Below are positions 1 to 8,340 of a stretch of DNA of 53,507 bases, piece after piece (position 1 is the first letter of the stretch; each line of letters begins with the position of its first letter). Source of the DNA: Propionibacteriaceae bacterium (GTDB lineage Bacteria > Actinomycetota > Actinomycetes > Propionibacteriales > Propionibacteriaceae). The notes beneath the pieces were generated by a model that searched no databases, was not told the DNA's origin, and saw only the letters and a list, made by a program, of their open reading frames with translations. The translations under genes were made by a program, and so were the position numbers. The stretch spans positions 1-53,507 of the forward strand of contig JAOPXN010000012.1 in the NCBI GenBank assembly GCA_025965155.1, written 5' to 3'.

Positions 1-83
1 CGGACCGGGCGCGGTTGTTGATGAACCACCACCTACTGATTGTGGAGGACTTCGTCACGTCGATCCCGCACTTTGAGGTCTGA
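1..83 (+). CDS. 3' end of an unidentified gene (partial)
   Basis: An open frame enters from the window edge and stops at TGA 81-83. The visible 26 or so residues end in HLLIVEDFVTSIPHFEV. Codon choice is GC-rich at third positions like the real genes nearby, which is why I list it. It would be convergent with the chelatase gene at 107-796. I do not recognise the family from this tail, and the frame could be chance because the upstream part is outside the window. Confidence 0.35.
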   Translation, partial: DRARLLMNHHLLIVEDFVTSIPHFEV

Positions 84-106
84 GTGGGGCCGGTGGGAGT
101 TCTGCC

Positions 107-796
107 TCAGGTCAGGGCTGCCGCGTAGCGCTGGAGCAGCAGTGGTGCGAGCAGATCCCCCAGCGGCGGCGCCAGCACCAGCCCGCGCCGGTCTGATAGG
201 GCGACCAAGGGGTCCAGCAGCAGGCCGGGTGAGATGAAGAGCGGCACGATCGCCGCGGGCGTGGGCAGCTCGGCGAGGACTGCGTCGGCCCGGGGGGCCC
301 GCGTACCGAAGGCTGCCCTGACGGGCGCCGACCGGGTCGCCTCGAGCCTGCCGGCCAGCGACTGGATGGCGTCGTTGGCTGCCTCGTCGGAGGAACCGAC
401 GGAGAACAGCAGTACCGGGGCGTGGTCGCCGATGCCGGCCGCGGCCATGCTGGTAGTGAGCACGGCGAGCATGTCCGCACCCGTGCCGAGGATGTCGGCG
501 ACCACCAGCTCCAGCCCGGTCTCGGCGGAGGCGGCAGCCACCGCCTGAGGTACGTCGACGGTGGCGTGGAAGGCGCTGGTGAACAGCAGCGGTGCAACCA
601 CGGCTCGCTGGAAGCGCTGCTGGACGAGCGCTGCGGCCGTCGCGGCAAGGTCGGGGGCGGTGAGGTCAAGGTACGCGGCGGCGGTCGGGATCGAGCCGAG
701 GCGTCCTGCCGTAGCCATCAGGCCGCTGACTGATGCGCTGACCCCGGCGTGGCGGCTGCCGTGAGCGAGCCCGATCAACGGAATGTCGGCGGGCAT
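107..796 (-). CDS. CbiX/SirB-type sirohydrochlorin chelatase-like protein
   Basis: The 229-residue product looks like the CbiX family, which inserts Co2+ or Fe2+ into sirohydrochlorin on the way to cobalamin or siroheme. The N-terminus has the family pattern LIGLAHGSR with a candidate metal-binding His at residue 12, and a second His lies in LFTSAFHATVD at residue 77, the usual spacing. A second, weaker half follows with a FISPGLLLD segment. I chose the ATG at 796 because GGAG lies five bases upstream; a GTG three bases earlier is also in frame. It lies just downstream of the rpmG terminator, so it probably has its own promoter. The metal and the pathway cannot be decided here. Confidence 0.85.
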   Translation of the reverse strand: MPADIPLIGLAHGSRHAGVSASVSGLMATAGRLGSIPTAAAYLDLTAPDLAATAAALVQQRFQRAVVAPLLFTSAFHATVDVPQAVAAASAETGLELVVADILGTGADMLAVLTTSMAAAGIGDHAPVLLFSVGSSDEAANDAIQSLAGRLEATRSAPVRAAFGTRAPRADAVLAELPTPAAIVPLFISPGLLLDPLVALSDRRGLVLAPPLGDLLAPLLLQRYAAALT

Positions 797-822
797 CACA
801 GCTCCGTTCGGGCAAGCAAAGA

Positions 823-846
823 AGCCGCCCGCTGATGCGGGCGGCT
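823..846 (-). terminator. Rho-independent terminator of rpmG
   Basis: A perfect 10-bp stem (AGCCGCCCGC / GCGGGCGGCT) encloses a 4-base loop. On the minus strand it is followed by a T-rich stretch (TCTTTGCTTG). It sits 78 bases after the rpmG stop, so it should end the tRNA-rpmG transcript before the chelatase gene. Confidence 0.85.
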
Positions 847-923
847 CGATCGGGGAGTCGGGCTTATGGCGTGGGTGCCTAAGCCCGCTCCCGGGCGGTC
901 GGAACAGATCCGACCTGCTGCGT

Positions 924-1091
924 TCAGCGGGTCTCGCGGTGCGGGGTGTGGCTGTGGCAGCGTGGGCAGAACTTCTTCAGCTCCAGTCGATCCGGGTCGT
1001 TGCGCCGGTTCTTCTTGGTGATGTAGTTCCGCTCCTTGCACTCGGTGCAGGCGAGGGTGATCTTCGGCCGCACATCTGCGCTTCTGGCCAT
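924..1091 (-). CDS. rpmG: 50S ribosomal protein L33
   Basis: A 55-residue protein read on the minus strand, too short to stand out by length but clear by sequence. It starts [18 protein letters not shown] and carries two CxxC-type pairs (TEC near residue 18 with ACTEC, and FCPRC near residue 43) that form the zinc ribbon of the Cys-containing L33 form. The [19 protein letters not shown] core is typical. A GAGG site lies about 8 bases before the ATG. It follows tRNA-Met and tRNA-Thr in the same direction, a layout common in actinobacteria, and ends at a strong terminator at 823-846. Having the zinc-binding form suggests zinc-replete use; zinc-free paralogs, if any, are outside the window. Confidence 0.97.
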   Translation of the reverse strand: MARSADVRPKITLACTECKERNYITKKNRRNDPDRLELKKFCPRCHSHTPHRETR

Positions 1092-1183
1092 GGCTATGTC
1101 CTCAATCTGTCGTTGATGTCTTGCTGGGTGACGCCTTCGGTCCTGGGCCGGGCCGCCGAGGCGAACCGGATCCGAGACCTCGG

Positions 1184-1256
1184 TAGCGGGAGCGGGACTC
1201 GAACCCGCGACACAGCGATTATGAGCCGCTTGCTCTACCGCCTGAGCTATCCCGCT
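1184..1256 (-). tRNA. tRNA-Met (CAU), elongator type
   Basis: The 73-base minus-strand gene folds as a full cloverleaf. The acceptor stem is AGCGGGA with TCCCGCT, the D arm has GCTCAGGCGGTAGAGC, and the anticodon loop is CTCATAA, giving CAU. The T arm is GCGGG-TTCGAGT-CCCGC. The first base pair is a normal A-U and there is no GGG/CCC anticodon stem, so it is not the initiator. CCA is not encoded. Position between tRNA-Thr and rpmG supports elongator Met rather than tRNA-Ile2. Confidence 0.95.
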
Positions 1257-1349
1257 TCAAACTTCAGCTGTCAGTCTCCCGACCAGGGTCCCGCGGCTGA
1301 AGCCTCGAGGATATCCGCCAGTACGCGGTGGCACTGGAACCGAAATTCG

Positions 1350-1422
1350 GGCCCCCATGCGGATTCGAACCGCAGACCTTCTCCTTACCATGGAGACGCT
1401 CTACCTACTGAGCTATAGGGGC
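1350..1422 (-). tRNA. tRNA-Thr (GGU)
   Basis: A cloverleaf on the minus strand with acceptor stem GCCCCTA / TGGGGGC (one G-U pair), D arm GCTCAGTAGGTAGAGC, anticodon stem TCTCC/GGAGA and loop ATGGTAA, giving GGU. The T arm is TGCGG-TTCGAAT-CCGCA. CCA is not encoded. It is the first gene of the tRNA-Thr / tRNA-Met / rpmG transcript. Confidence 0.95.
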
Positions 1423-1458
1423 CTGACCTGCACGCCACATCTGCGGCGCCGACGCACA

Positions 1459-1464
1459 AAGATA
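1459..1464 (-). promoter_or_regulatory. Possible -10 box for the tRNA-Thr transcript
   Basis: On the minus strand TATCTT lies about 37 bases before the tRNA-Thr 5' end. No convincing -35 is visible at 16-18 bases upstream, so this is a weak call. The rest of the 1423-1634 gap, shared with the divergent dehydrogenase, shows no other clear site. Confidence 0.3.
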
Positions 1465-1634
1465 CACACTCTGTCCGGTTGAGCGCGAATCGACCCTTCT
1501 TTGCCGGTGTCGGCTCGGATCGGAGCTCTCGAGGGAAGCCCGGCGTACCGTGCCGCTATCCCTGCCGGAGCAGCAGGACAGCAAGATGTAGGTCAACCAC
1601 CCATCATTGACCCAGACAGATCGGACTCCTCCCC

Positions 1635-2666
1635 ATGCGCGGTGTATTTCTGCCAGGCAACTCCACCACCGAGATTCAGAACCTGCCCGACCCAGAGCCC
1701 GGACCCGGACAGGTGCTGCTGGCCATGCGTGCCTCGACCATCTGCGGCTCGGACATCCGGGCCATCTACCGCGAGCACGTTCAAGGCGACCCGGCGGAGA
1801 TGTACCAGGGCGTGGTGGCCGGGCACGAGCCGGCCGGTGAGGTAGTGGCTGTCGGCCCGGGCGCCGTCCGCCTGAACGTAGGGGACCGGGTCTGCGTCTA
1901 CCACATCAGCGGTTGCGGGCAGTGCGACGACTGCGTCCGCGGCTACCAGATCAGCTGCTCCTCCCCTCGGCGCGCCGCCTACGGATGGCAGCGCGACGGC
2001 GGTCACGCCGACCTGATCCTGGCCGAGGAGCGGGACTGCATCGTGCTCCCCGACTTCGTCACCTTCCTCGACGGCGCCTGCGTGGCCTGCGGCTTCGGCA
2101 CGGCCTACGAAGGTCTGCTGCGCGCTCAGGTCAGCGGCAGGGACGCGCTCGCCGTGGTCGGTCTCGGACCGGTCGGGCTAGCCGCGGGACTACTGGGCGG
2201 CAAGCTGGGCGCCGTCCCGCGGGTAGGTCTGGACCCAAGCCCGGAGCGTCGGGAGCTGGCGGTCCGGCTCGGCGCCGTCGACGCGGCCTTCGCCCCGGAC
2301 GAGGTGGACGCCGCCCGCGCCGCCACCGGCGGCGGGGCGCACGTCGCCATCGACTGCTCCGGCAGCGAACCCGGACGCGGTACCGCGATCGACCTGGTCC
2401 GCGAGCGCGGGCGAGTGGTCCTCGTCGGTGAGGGCAACGGCTTGCGCGTGCCGGAGGTCAGCCCCACCCTTATCCACCCCTCGATCACGATCCTTGGGTC
2501 CTGGGTCACCAGCCTGGAGCACATGCGCGAGCTGGTCTCCCGCCTGCCGGTCTGGAACCTCCACCCGGAGGTCATCGTCTCCGACACGTTCCCGATCTCG
2601 GAGGCCGACGCGGCCTACCAGCTGGCCGACGCCGGCCGTTCCGGCAAGATTGCCCTGGTCCCGTGA
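1635..2666 (+). CDS. Zinc-dependent medium-chain alcohol/polyol dehydrogenase
   Basis: A 343-residue protein of the medium-chain dehydrogenase family, probably oxidising a secondary alcohol or polyol with NAD+. The catalytic zinc ligands are C37 and the H64-E65 pair of AGHE. The structural zinc lobe is complete (C94, C97, C100, C108). The Rossmann motif VVGLGPVGLAAG is near 174-185, and D200 at the end of the second strand favours NAD over NADP. No clear ribosome site precedes the ATG, so the start is set by family alignment. It stands alone between the tRNA group and tRNA-Tyr. Family members include sorbitol/iditol-type and threonine-type dehydrogenases; the substrate cannot be told. Confidence 0.88.
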   Translation: MRGVFLPGNSTTEIQNLPDPEPGPGQVLLAMRASTICGSDIRAIYREHVQGDPAEMYQGVVAGHEPAGEVVAVGPGAVRLNVGDRVCVYHISGCGQCDDCVRGYQISCSSPRRAAYGWQRDGGHADLILAEERDCIVLPDFVTFLDGACVACGFGTAYEGLLRAQVSGRDALAVVGLGPVGLAAGLLGGKLGAVPRVGLDPSPERRELAVRLGAVDAAFAPDEVDAARAATGGGAHVAIDCSGSEPGRGTAIDLVRERGRVVLVGEGNGLRVPEVSPTLIHPSITILGSWVTSLEHMRELVSRLPVWNLHPEVIVSDTFPISEADAAYQLADAGRSGKIALVP

Positions 2667-2735
2667 GCGCGAAACCCAGCTGACCTTACGTGCCGGTCGT
2701 TCTCGACGAGACCGCCGAAGACACAGAAATGATTC

Positions 2736-2776
2736 AGGCGCATCAGCCCTTCCTTGTCAGAAGGGCCGATGCGCCT
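2736..2776 (-). terminator. Terminator hairpin after tRNA-Tyr
   Basis: A long hairpin has an outer 9-bp stem (AGGCGCATC / GATGCGCCT), one mismatch, and an inner 7-bp stem (GCCCTTC / GAAGGGC) around a 7-base loop. It begins 4 bases after the tRNA-Tyr 3' end on the minus strand and is followed by GAATCATTTCTG, a weak T tract. It may also serve the convergent dehydrogenase gene. Confidence 0.75.
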
Positions 2777-2779
2777 GGG

Positions 2780-2861
<82 letters not shown>

Positions 2862-3085
2862 ATGCCACTTGAGATAAATCGCGCGGCGGGGAGAAACAAT
2901 AGCAAGCCTCCGCCGTTTCGCCCAAAGCACCCCGAGGTGAGCCGCACGCCCAGGGTTGGCAGCCGCTCATCCAACCAGCGAGCGTCGCCCGGTCCCCCCT
3001 GACCAGGGCGGCGGATGTTCGGCACAATGGGTCCGATCAACCGGTCGTGAACCACGACCACAACTGTACGGAAACGGAGTACGCG

Positions 3086-3577
3086 GTGGCATCAGAGAGT
3101 TCGTTCGACGTCGTCAGCAAGGTCGACCGGCAAGAGGTCGACAATGCCCTGAACCAGGCCGCCAAGGAGGTACACCAGCGCTTCGACTTCAAGAACACCG
3201 ACGCATCCATCCGCTGGTCCGGTGACGCGATTGAGATGGAGGCCGTCTCCGAGGAGCGGGTCAAGGCAGTACTGGACGTGTTCCAGTCCAAGCTGGTCAA
3301 GCGTGGCGTCAGCCTGAAGGCTCTCGACGCCGGCGAGCCGCGCTCGTCCGGCAAGCTGTACAAGATCACCGCCACCACGTCGGAGGGGATCACCCAGGAG
3401 AACGCCAAGAAGGTCACCAAGCTGATCCGTGACGAGGGACCCAAAGGCGTCAAGGCACAGATCCAGGGCGACGAGCTGCGGGTCAGCAGCAAGAGCCGCG
3501 ACGACCTGCAGGCGGTCCAGAACCTGATCAAATCGCAGGACTACGACTTCGCCGTGCAGTTCACCAACTACCGCTGA
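3086..3577 (+). CDS. yajQ: YajQ family nucleotide-binding protein
   Basis: A 163-residue protein beginning (V)[18 protein letters not shown], followed by [21 protein letters not shown], which is the highly conserved YajQ opening. The family forms two ferredoxin-like folds; some members bind cyclic di-GMP and others nucleotides or RNA. The frame is open further upstream to an ATG at 3047, but the family start matches the GTG at 3086, which has GGAG six bases upstream (3076-3079). It is solo, between tRNA-Tyr and an aldo/keto reductase, and a 61-bp repeat follows its stop by 10 bases. Biological role here is unknown; some actinobacteria lack obvious c-di-GMP pathways. Confidence 0.93.
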   Translation: MASESSFDVVSKVDRQEVDNALNQAAKEVHQRFDFKNTDASIRWSGDAIEMEAVSEERVKAVLDVFQSKLVKRGVSLKALDAGEPRSSGKLYKITATTSEGITQENAKKVTKLIRDEGPKGVKAQIQGDELRVSSKSRDDLQAVQNLIKSQDYDFAVQFTNYR

Positions 3578-3587
3578 CCCCACCTCC

Positions 3588-3648
3588 GCCGACTGGTCCC
3601 CTCCTCCGCCCTCTCGCCGGTGTGGCGGGGCAGAGCTGACCAGTCGGC
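3588..3648 (+). repeat. 61-bp palindromic repeat, copy 1
   Basis: This copy has perfect 11-bp terminal inverted repeats, GCCGACTGGTC at 3588-3598 and GACCAGTCGGC at 3638-3648. Its interior aligns with five other 61-bp copies in the window (10153, 10309, 10452, 32504, 32709). It lies between yajQ and the aldo/keto reductase gene, both on plus. It could act as a transcript-end hairpin or be a non-autonomous mobile element. Confidence 0.85.
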
Positions 3649-3718
3649 GCAACTGGGGGCGTGCTCTGGGGCGGGGACCCGGTGTTCCGTCACCGAGCCA
3701 AGCCGGTTATATGGAGCC

Positions 3719-4729
3719 ATGGAATATCGCTATCTAGGAAACTCCGGCTTCAAGATCTCCGAGATCACCTACGGGAACTGGCTGACTCACGGCTCGCAGG
3801 TGGAGAACGACATCGCCACCCAGTGCGTACGGGCGTCCCTCGACGCGGGCATCACCAGCTTCGACACCGCCGACGTGTACGCCAACACCAAAGCCGAGAC
3901 GGTCCTCGGCGAGGCGCTGAAGGGTCAGCGACGCGAGTCGTTGGAGATCTTCACCAAGGTCTTCGGGCCGACCGGGCCGAAGGGGCCCAACGACCTCGGC
4001 CTGTCCCGCAAACACATCATGGAGTCGATCAACGGGTCGCTGACCCGGCTGCAGACCGACTACGTCGACCTGTACCAGGCGCACCGCTTCGACTACGAGA
4101 CGCCGCTAGAAGAGACCATGCAGGCGTTCGCCGACCTGGTCCGGATGGGCAAGGTGCTCTACGTCGGAGTGAGCGAGTGGACCGCCGACCAGCTCCGTGC
4201 CGGGCACGAGCTGGCTCAGGATCTGGGGTTCCAGCTGATCTCCAACCAGCCGCAGTACTCGATGCTGTGGCGGGTGATCGAGGCTGAGGTCATCCCCACC
4301 TCCGCCGAGCTCGGCATTTCCCAGATCGTCTGGTCCCCGATCGCCCAGGGTGTGCTGACCGGCAAGTACCGTGCCGGCGAGCAGCCGCCGGAGGGGTCGC
4401 GGGCCACCGACGAGAAGGGCGGCGCCAACAGCATCAAGCGCTTCATGAGCGACGACGTGCTGAACCGGGTGCAGCAGCTCAACCCGATCGCGGATGAGCT
4501 GGGCCTCAGCATGGCCCAGCTGGCGATCGCCTGGGTGCTGCAGAACGACAACGTGGCCACCGCCATCGTCGGCGGCTCCCGGCCCGAGCAGATGCACGAG
4601 AACGTCAAGGCTGCCGGGGTGAAGATCCCCGAGGAGCTGATGGTGAGGATCGATGAGGTGCTCGGCGATGTGGTGGAGAGCGATCCGGCCAAGACGCTGG
4701 AGAGCTCGCCGAAGACCCGCGAAGCCTGA
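3719..4729 (+). CDS. Aldo/keto reductase (Kv-beta-like AKR family)
   Basis: A 336-residue TIM-barrel oxidoreductase that should reduce aldehydes or ketones with NADPH. The catalytic tetrad is in place: D49 and Y54 in FDTADVY, K80 in FTKVF, H122 in YQAHR. The length and the C-terminal cofactor segment VGGSRPEQMHENV match the AKR6-like group related to potassium-channel beta subunits. The frame is open upstream to 3620, but the ATG at 3719 gives the standard MEYRYLGNSG opening. GGAG lies only two bases before it, and TTATAT lies six bases before it, so the message may be leaderless. A strong hairpin follows at 4760-4790. Substrate unknown. Confidence 0.92.
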   Translation: MEYRYLGNSGFKISEITYGNWLTHGSQVENDIATQCVRASLDAGITSFDTADVYANTKAETVLGEALKGQRRESLEIFTKVFGPTGPKGPNDLGLSRKHIMESINGSLTRLQTDYVDLYQAHRFDYETPLEETMQAFADLVRMGKVLYVGVSEWTADQLRAGHELAQDLGFQLISNQPQYSMLWRVIEAEVIPTSAELGISQIVWSPIAQGVLTGKYRAGEQPPEGSRATDEKGGANSIKRFMSDDVLNRVQQLNPIADELGLSMAQLAIAWVLQNDNVATAIVGGSRPEQMHENVKAAGVKIPEELMVRIDEVLGDVVESDPAKTLESSPKTREA

Positions 4730-4759
4730 CAGCCTCGCCGGCGAAGAACCCCTACGAAG

Positions 4760-4790
4760 CAGGCCCGGACCCCTCAACGGTCCGGGCCTG
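4760..4790. terminator. Bidirectional terminator
   Basis: A perfect 12-bp stem (CAGGCCCGGACC / GGTCCGGGCCTG) with a 7-base loop lies between the convergent aldo/keto reductase and App1-like genes. The T tract is short (TTG) on plus and weak on minus, as is usual in high-GC genomes. Confidence 0.8.
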
Positions 4791-4804
4791 TTGCGCGTCC
4801 GGTT

Positions 4805-5872
4805 TCAGTCCGTACCCCGGGACTCGCTCTGGAGCGTCGGCAGCATCGCCTCCGCCAGACCGTAGCCGTCGGGCGCCCGGAACTCGGCGGCCTTCTCCGG
4901 CGCGTTGCGTCCGCGGCCGCCGACCGAGTCCTCGTTGGGCACCGGCAGGCCGTGCGCCAGCACCTGCTCGGTCGGTGTCAGCTGACGGATACCGATCGCT
5001 GCAACCTTGTCGGGATGCTCCGCCGCGAAGTCCGCGTACAGGTCGGGGTCGTGCTGACCGTCGTCGCCGACCAACGTCCAGCGGATCTGCGGGAAGTCCT
5101 CGGTCAGCTGCCGCAGCGAGTTGCGTTTGTGCTCCTGGCCGCTGCGGAACCACCCCGTGTTGGTCGGTCCCCAGTCGGTCATCAGCATCGGGCCGGTCGG
5201 GTACCCGTGCCGCTGCATGAAGCGGATCAGCGTCGGCGCCGTGTTCCAGGCGCCGGTCGACAGGTACACGGTGGGCGCTCCGGGCCACTGCTCCAGCAGC
5301 CGGCGGTAGAGCTCCGGCATCCCCGGCACGACCGTACGCGCACTCTCGTGCCGCACGAACGTGTTCCAGGCCGCGATCAGCGGGCGCGGCAGGGCCGTGA
5401 CCATGATCGTGTCGTCGATGTCGCTGACCAGGCCGCGCCGGATGTCGGAGCCGATGATGAGCACGCGGGCAGTCACCTGGTCCTGTCCCTCCACCCGTAC
5501 CAAGATGTCGTGCCAGCCGGGCTCGAGGCCGTGCCCGGTGAATCGGGCGTCCAGGTATCCGCCGCGATCGGTGGTGGCCTGCTGCGGACCTGTCGGGAGC
5601 TCGATCGTCACCGGGACCCCGACGGCGGGAGCGGTGAAGAAGACCCGCCAGCCACGGTGTCGGTCGGGGTCCTCCGGGTGCCACTCGCGGCCGTCGTCCT
5701 CGGCGGTCTGGCCGCGGGTGAGCACGACGCGGCCGAGGACCCGGACGAACTCCTCGTTGCCGTAGCCGAGGTAGCTGATCAGCCGCTCCTGCCAGCGCCG
5801 GCGCCGCAGCAGCCGGGCGACCCGGCCACGGACAAGGTCCTCCAGGTTTGCGGAGATGTGGGACTTGGCCAT
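4805..5872 (-). CDS. App1-like phosphatidate phosphatase domain protein (DUF2183)
   Basis: The 355-residue protein has the catalytic domain named after yeast App1, a Mg2+-dependent phosphatidate phosphatase of the HAD type. The key motif SDIDDTI is at residues 150-156 (DxDxT with D151, D153, T155), followed by TGAWN near the second motif and VGDDGQHD as the acidic fourth motif. An N-terminal beta-rich region of about 140 residues precedes the catalytic part, as in other bacterial members. No signal peptide or membrane segment is visible, so it is likely cytoplasmic. Start ATG at 5872 has no ribosome site but a TAGGTT box six bases upstream, suggesting leaderless expression. In bacteria the substrate is not established. 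Confidence 0.85.
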   Translation of the reverse strand: MAKSHISANLEDLVRGRVARLLRRRRWQERLISYLGYGNEEFVRVLGRVVLTRGQTAEDDGREWHPEDPDRHRGWRVFFTAPAVGVPVTIELPTGPQQATTDRGGYLDARFTGHGLEPGWHDILVRVEGQDQVTARVLIIGSDIRRGLVSDIDDTIMVTALPRPLIAAWNTFVRHESARTVVPGMPELYRRLLEQWPGAPTVYLSTGAWNTAPTLIRFMQRHGYPTGPMLMTDWGPTNTGWFRSGQEHKRNSLRQLTEDFPQIRWTLVGDDGQHDPDLYADFAAEHPDKVAAIGIRQLTPTEQVLAHGLPVPNEDSVGGRGRNAPEKAAEFRAPDGYGLAEAMLPTLQSESRGTD

Positions 5873-5878
5873 GGCGTC

Positions 5879-5884
5879 AACCTA
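5879..5884 (-). promoter_or_regulatory. -10 box placing the App1-like gene as leaderless
   Basis: On the minus strand TAGGTT (TANNNT consensus) is followed by exactly six bases (GACGCC) and then the ATG. No purine-rich ribosome site is present. Transcription starting at the A of ATG is the simplest reading. No good -35 is visible. Confidence 0.45.
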
Positions 5885-5977
5885 ACCGGCCCGGCGCGGC
5901 CTGCCCAGCCGCCATCCGCCGACGCGGACATCCACGGTGGGTGCTGCACGGGCGACCGGGGAGGAAATACTGGTCCG

Positions 5978-7018
5978 GTGACCTCTGAGGACTTCGAGAC
6001 GATGGCGCGGGAGCTGCTGCCCCCGCACGTGGCGGGCTACTTCTCCGCCGCTGCAGGAACCGGTGCCGGGCTGCCGGAGGGAATCGCCGACTGGTCGGCG
6101 ATTCGGTTCCGGCCACGGGTACTGCGCGACCTGAGCGACATCCGGGTGGCAACCACAGTGCTGGGCACGCCGGTCTCAACACCCGTCCTGGTAGCGCCGA
6201 TGGCCCAGCAGCTCGCCGCCCACCCCGACGGCGAGACCGCGATGGGCCGGGCGGTGGCCAAGCACCGATCCCTGCTCGGGGTGTCGACGAACACCGCGGT
6301 GCCGTTCGCCGACATCGCCGCCACCGGCGCCCCCTGGTGGTTCCAGGTGTACGTCACCCGGGACCGGTCGCTGACCGAGCTGCTGGTGCAGCGCGCGGTC
6401 GCGCATGGCGCCCGCGCACTGCTGCTGACCGTCGACATGATGGCCCTGCTGTCGCCGACGGTGAACCCCCGCTTCTGGCCCGACAGCGTCGGGAAGGCAC
6501 GGATGACGAACCTGACCGCAGACGAGCTGGCTGCGGCGGGTCCGGATGCCACCGAGATGGACCTGTCACTGACCTTCGACGACATCTCCTGGCTGGCGCA
6601 GCTGAGCGGACTGCCCGTACTGGTCAAGGGCGTGATCCGGGCCGACGACGCTGCCGAGTGCGTCCGGTCGGGCGCCGCCGGGGTCATCGTCTCCACTCAC
6701 GGAGGACGCCGGATGGGGCCGTCGGTCAGCACGGCCCGTGCCCTGCCCGAGGTCGTTGAGGCGGTCGGCGACTCCGCCGAGGTGTACGTGGACAGCGGCA
6801 TCCGCAACGGTGAGCATGTGGCGGCTGCCCTGGCCATGGGTGCCCGGGCCGTCTTCGTCGGCCGGCCGGCCCTCTGGGCGCTGGCGGCCCGCGGCGAGGC
6901 AGGCGTCTCCGACGTGCTCGCGACCCTCACCACCGAGCTGGCGCAGGTGATGCTGCAGCTCGGCGTCAGCTCGGTGGGAGGTTTCACCCCGGACCTGGTC
7001 GCCTCGACCGGCCGCTGA
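5978..7018 (+). CDS. FMN-dependent alpha-hydroxy-acid oxidase family protein, atypical active site
   Basis: A 346-residue TIM barrel related to lactate oxidase, glycolate oxidase and mandelate dehydrogenase. Family marks include APMAQQ, the QVYV segment (Y125), TVD at 152-153, K217 in LVKGV, and the FMN phosphate loop DSGIRNGEHVAAALAMGA. The catalytic His (H241) is present, but the normally conserved SNHGGRQLD reads STHGGRRMG, and the N-terminal Tyr motif is weak (YFSAAAGTG). The GTG at 5978 is preceded by GGGGAGGAAA about 13 bases upstream. The open frame continues far upstream (to 4952) antisense to the App1-like gene, but that part is a shadow. It ends 18 bases from the convergent GH27 gene. 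Substrate may differ from lactate or glycolate. Confidence 0.85.
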   Translation: MTSEDFETMARELLPPHVAGYFSAAAGTGAGLPEGIADWSAIRFRPRVLRDLSDIRVATTVLGTPVSTPVLVAPMAQQLAAHPDGETAMGRAVAKHRSLLGVSTNTAVPFADIAATGAPWWFQVYVTRDRSLTELLVQRAVAHGARALLLTVDMMALLSPTVNPRFWPDSVGKARMTNLTADELAAAGPDATEMDLSLTFDDISWLAQLSGLPVLVKGVIRADDAAECVRSGAAGVIVSTHGGRRMGPSVSTARALPEVVEAVGDSAEVYVDSGIRNGEHVAAALAMGARAVFVGRPALWALAARGEAGVSDVLATLTTELAQVMLQLGVSSVGGFTPDLVASTGR

Positions 7019-7036
7019 GGTCGGGCTCGGTGTGGG

Positions 7037-8317
7037 TCAGGCTGGGAACTGCAGCAGCCGGACTCCGTGGGCGGGGACCCGTATGGACAGCACCGGCCCG
7101 TCGACTGCGACGGATTCGCCGCTCCATAGGTCCCGGGCGACACAGCCGGCCGGAGCCGGCAGCGAGGAGGCCTCCACGGTGACGTCGCCGGCTTCGTCGC
7201 CGGTCCAGAACACGGCGACATAGCGCAGGTCACCCTCGCGCGACTCGGCCGTCCAGATGATCAGATCACCCTCGCGGAGGATCTCCCGGCCGTTGCGGCC
7301 GGACGCCATCGCCAGCACGTCGGCGTTAGTGATCAAGGACAGCGTCGCCTCGTCGTTGGATGGCAGGTCGCCACCGAACATCAGCGGTGAGCGGGCGATG
7401 CACCACAGGGTCATCATGGTGCGCTGCTCGTCGGGCGTCAGCCGGCTTCGACGATCATCGCCGCGTTCGGCCCGGATCCCGATCCGTCCCAGCGGCAGCA
7501 TGTCTGCGTCGGCCCAGCCACCGTCGGTCTGCAGCGGAGCCCAGCGGGCCATCCTGGAGAACTGGTCGTAGACGTCGGACCAGCGGTCCCACAGGTCGTC
7601 GGAGACCCGCCACATCTGCGCGTTGCTCCGTAAATGATCAAGGTGTGCGATCGAGAGCCGACCGCCCGGCGACAGGCTGAGAGTGATGTCGCGGCCGCTG
7701 CGTCGGATCGCCTCCGCGTACGCGGCGATCTCCCGGTCGTGGTACGGGCTGAGCATGTCGTCAATCTTGATGAAGTCGACGCCCCAGGCGGCGAACTGGG
7801 CGACCTGGCTGTCGTAGTACGCCTGCGCCCCCGGGTGGTCGTGGTTCAGACCGAAGTTGTCCGGGTTCCACGAGCAGGTCGAACTCTGGTCCGCCACATC
7901 CGCCGCGGTCCACTCGGTCCCCAGCACCGGCAGGTTGTGCTCCACCGCGCGACGGGGGATGCCGCGCATGATGTGCAGCCCGAACAGCAGACCCAGCTGG
8001 TGCACCCGGCTGGCCAGCGGAGCGAATCCCGCGCCGTCGGCCGCGGAGGGGAAGCGGTTCGGCGCCGGAAGCTGCCGACCATGATCATCGAGCAGCACCG
8101 GCGGGTTGTCGTTGTAGCCGTGCGCCCGCGCGGTCGGCTCGTACCACTGGATGTCGACCACGACGTAGCGCCAGCCGGTGGGCAGCAGATGCGCTGCCAT
8201 GTACTCGGCGTTGGCCAGCACCTCCGCTTCGGTGACCGTCGTGCCATAGCAGTCCCAGCTGTTCCAACCTCGGGGCGGCACTGTCGGGTACGTGGTTGGG
8301 TTGGGCTGAGGCGTCAT
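7037..8317 (-). CDS. GH27-like alpha-galactosidase family glycosidase
   Basis: A 426-residue glycosidase that begins PPRGWNSWDCYG, the GWNSW signature of clan GH-D. The nucleophile is likely D186 in the DFIKIDD strand, and the acid/base lies in RVSDD (D240 or D241). MMTLWCIARSPLMFGGDL is the conserved late barrel segment, and a C-terminal beta-sandwich of about 80 residues follows. There is no signal peptide, so it would act on imported sugars such as alpha-galactosides or related alpha-linked glycans. Ribosome site AAGGA is about seven bases before the ATG. It is divergent from the GH20 gene, so the two may share control; an 11-bp direct repeat lies between them. Confidence 0.85.
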   Translation of the reverse strand: MTPQPNPTTYPTVPPRGWNSWDCYGTTVTEAEVLANAEYMAAHLLPTGWRYVVVDIQWYEPTARAHGYNDNPPVLLDDHGRQLPAPNRFPSAADGAGFAPLASRVHQLGLLFGLHIMRGIPRRAVEHNLPVLGTEWTAADVADQSSTCSWNPDNFGLNHDHPGAQAYYDSQVAQFAAWGVDFIKIDDMLSPYHDREIAAYAEAIRRSGRDITLSLSPGGRLSIAHLDHLRSNAQMWRVSDDLWDRWSDVYDQFSRMARWAPLQTDGGWADADMLPLGRIGIRAERGDDRRSRLTPDEQRTMMTLWCIARSPLMFGGDLPSNDEATLSLITNADVLAMASGRNGREILREGDLIIWTAESREGDLRYVAVFWTGDEAGDVTVEASSLPAPAGCVARDLWSGESVAVDGPVLSIRVPAHGVRLLQFPA

Positions 8318-8340
8318 GGTGTCCTTCGGCGGGATCGGTC

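Noticed and set aside
1184-1256. Reading the CAU tRNA as initiator tRNA
   Set aside because: It has a paired first base pair and lacks the three G-C pairs in the anticodon stem, and sits in the known tRNA-Thr/tRNA-Met/rpmG order.
4952-5977. Long upstream extension of the alpha-hydroxy-acid oxidase frame
   Set aside because: The extension is antisense to the App1-like gene and the family N-terminus aligns at the GTG 5978, which has a ribosome site.
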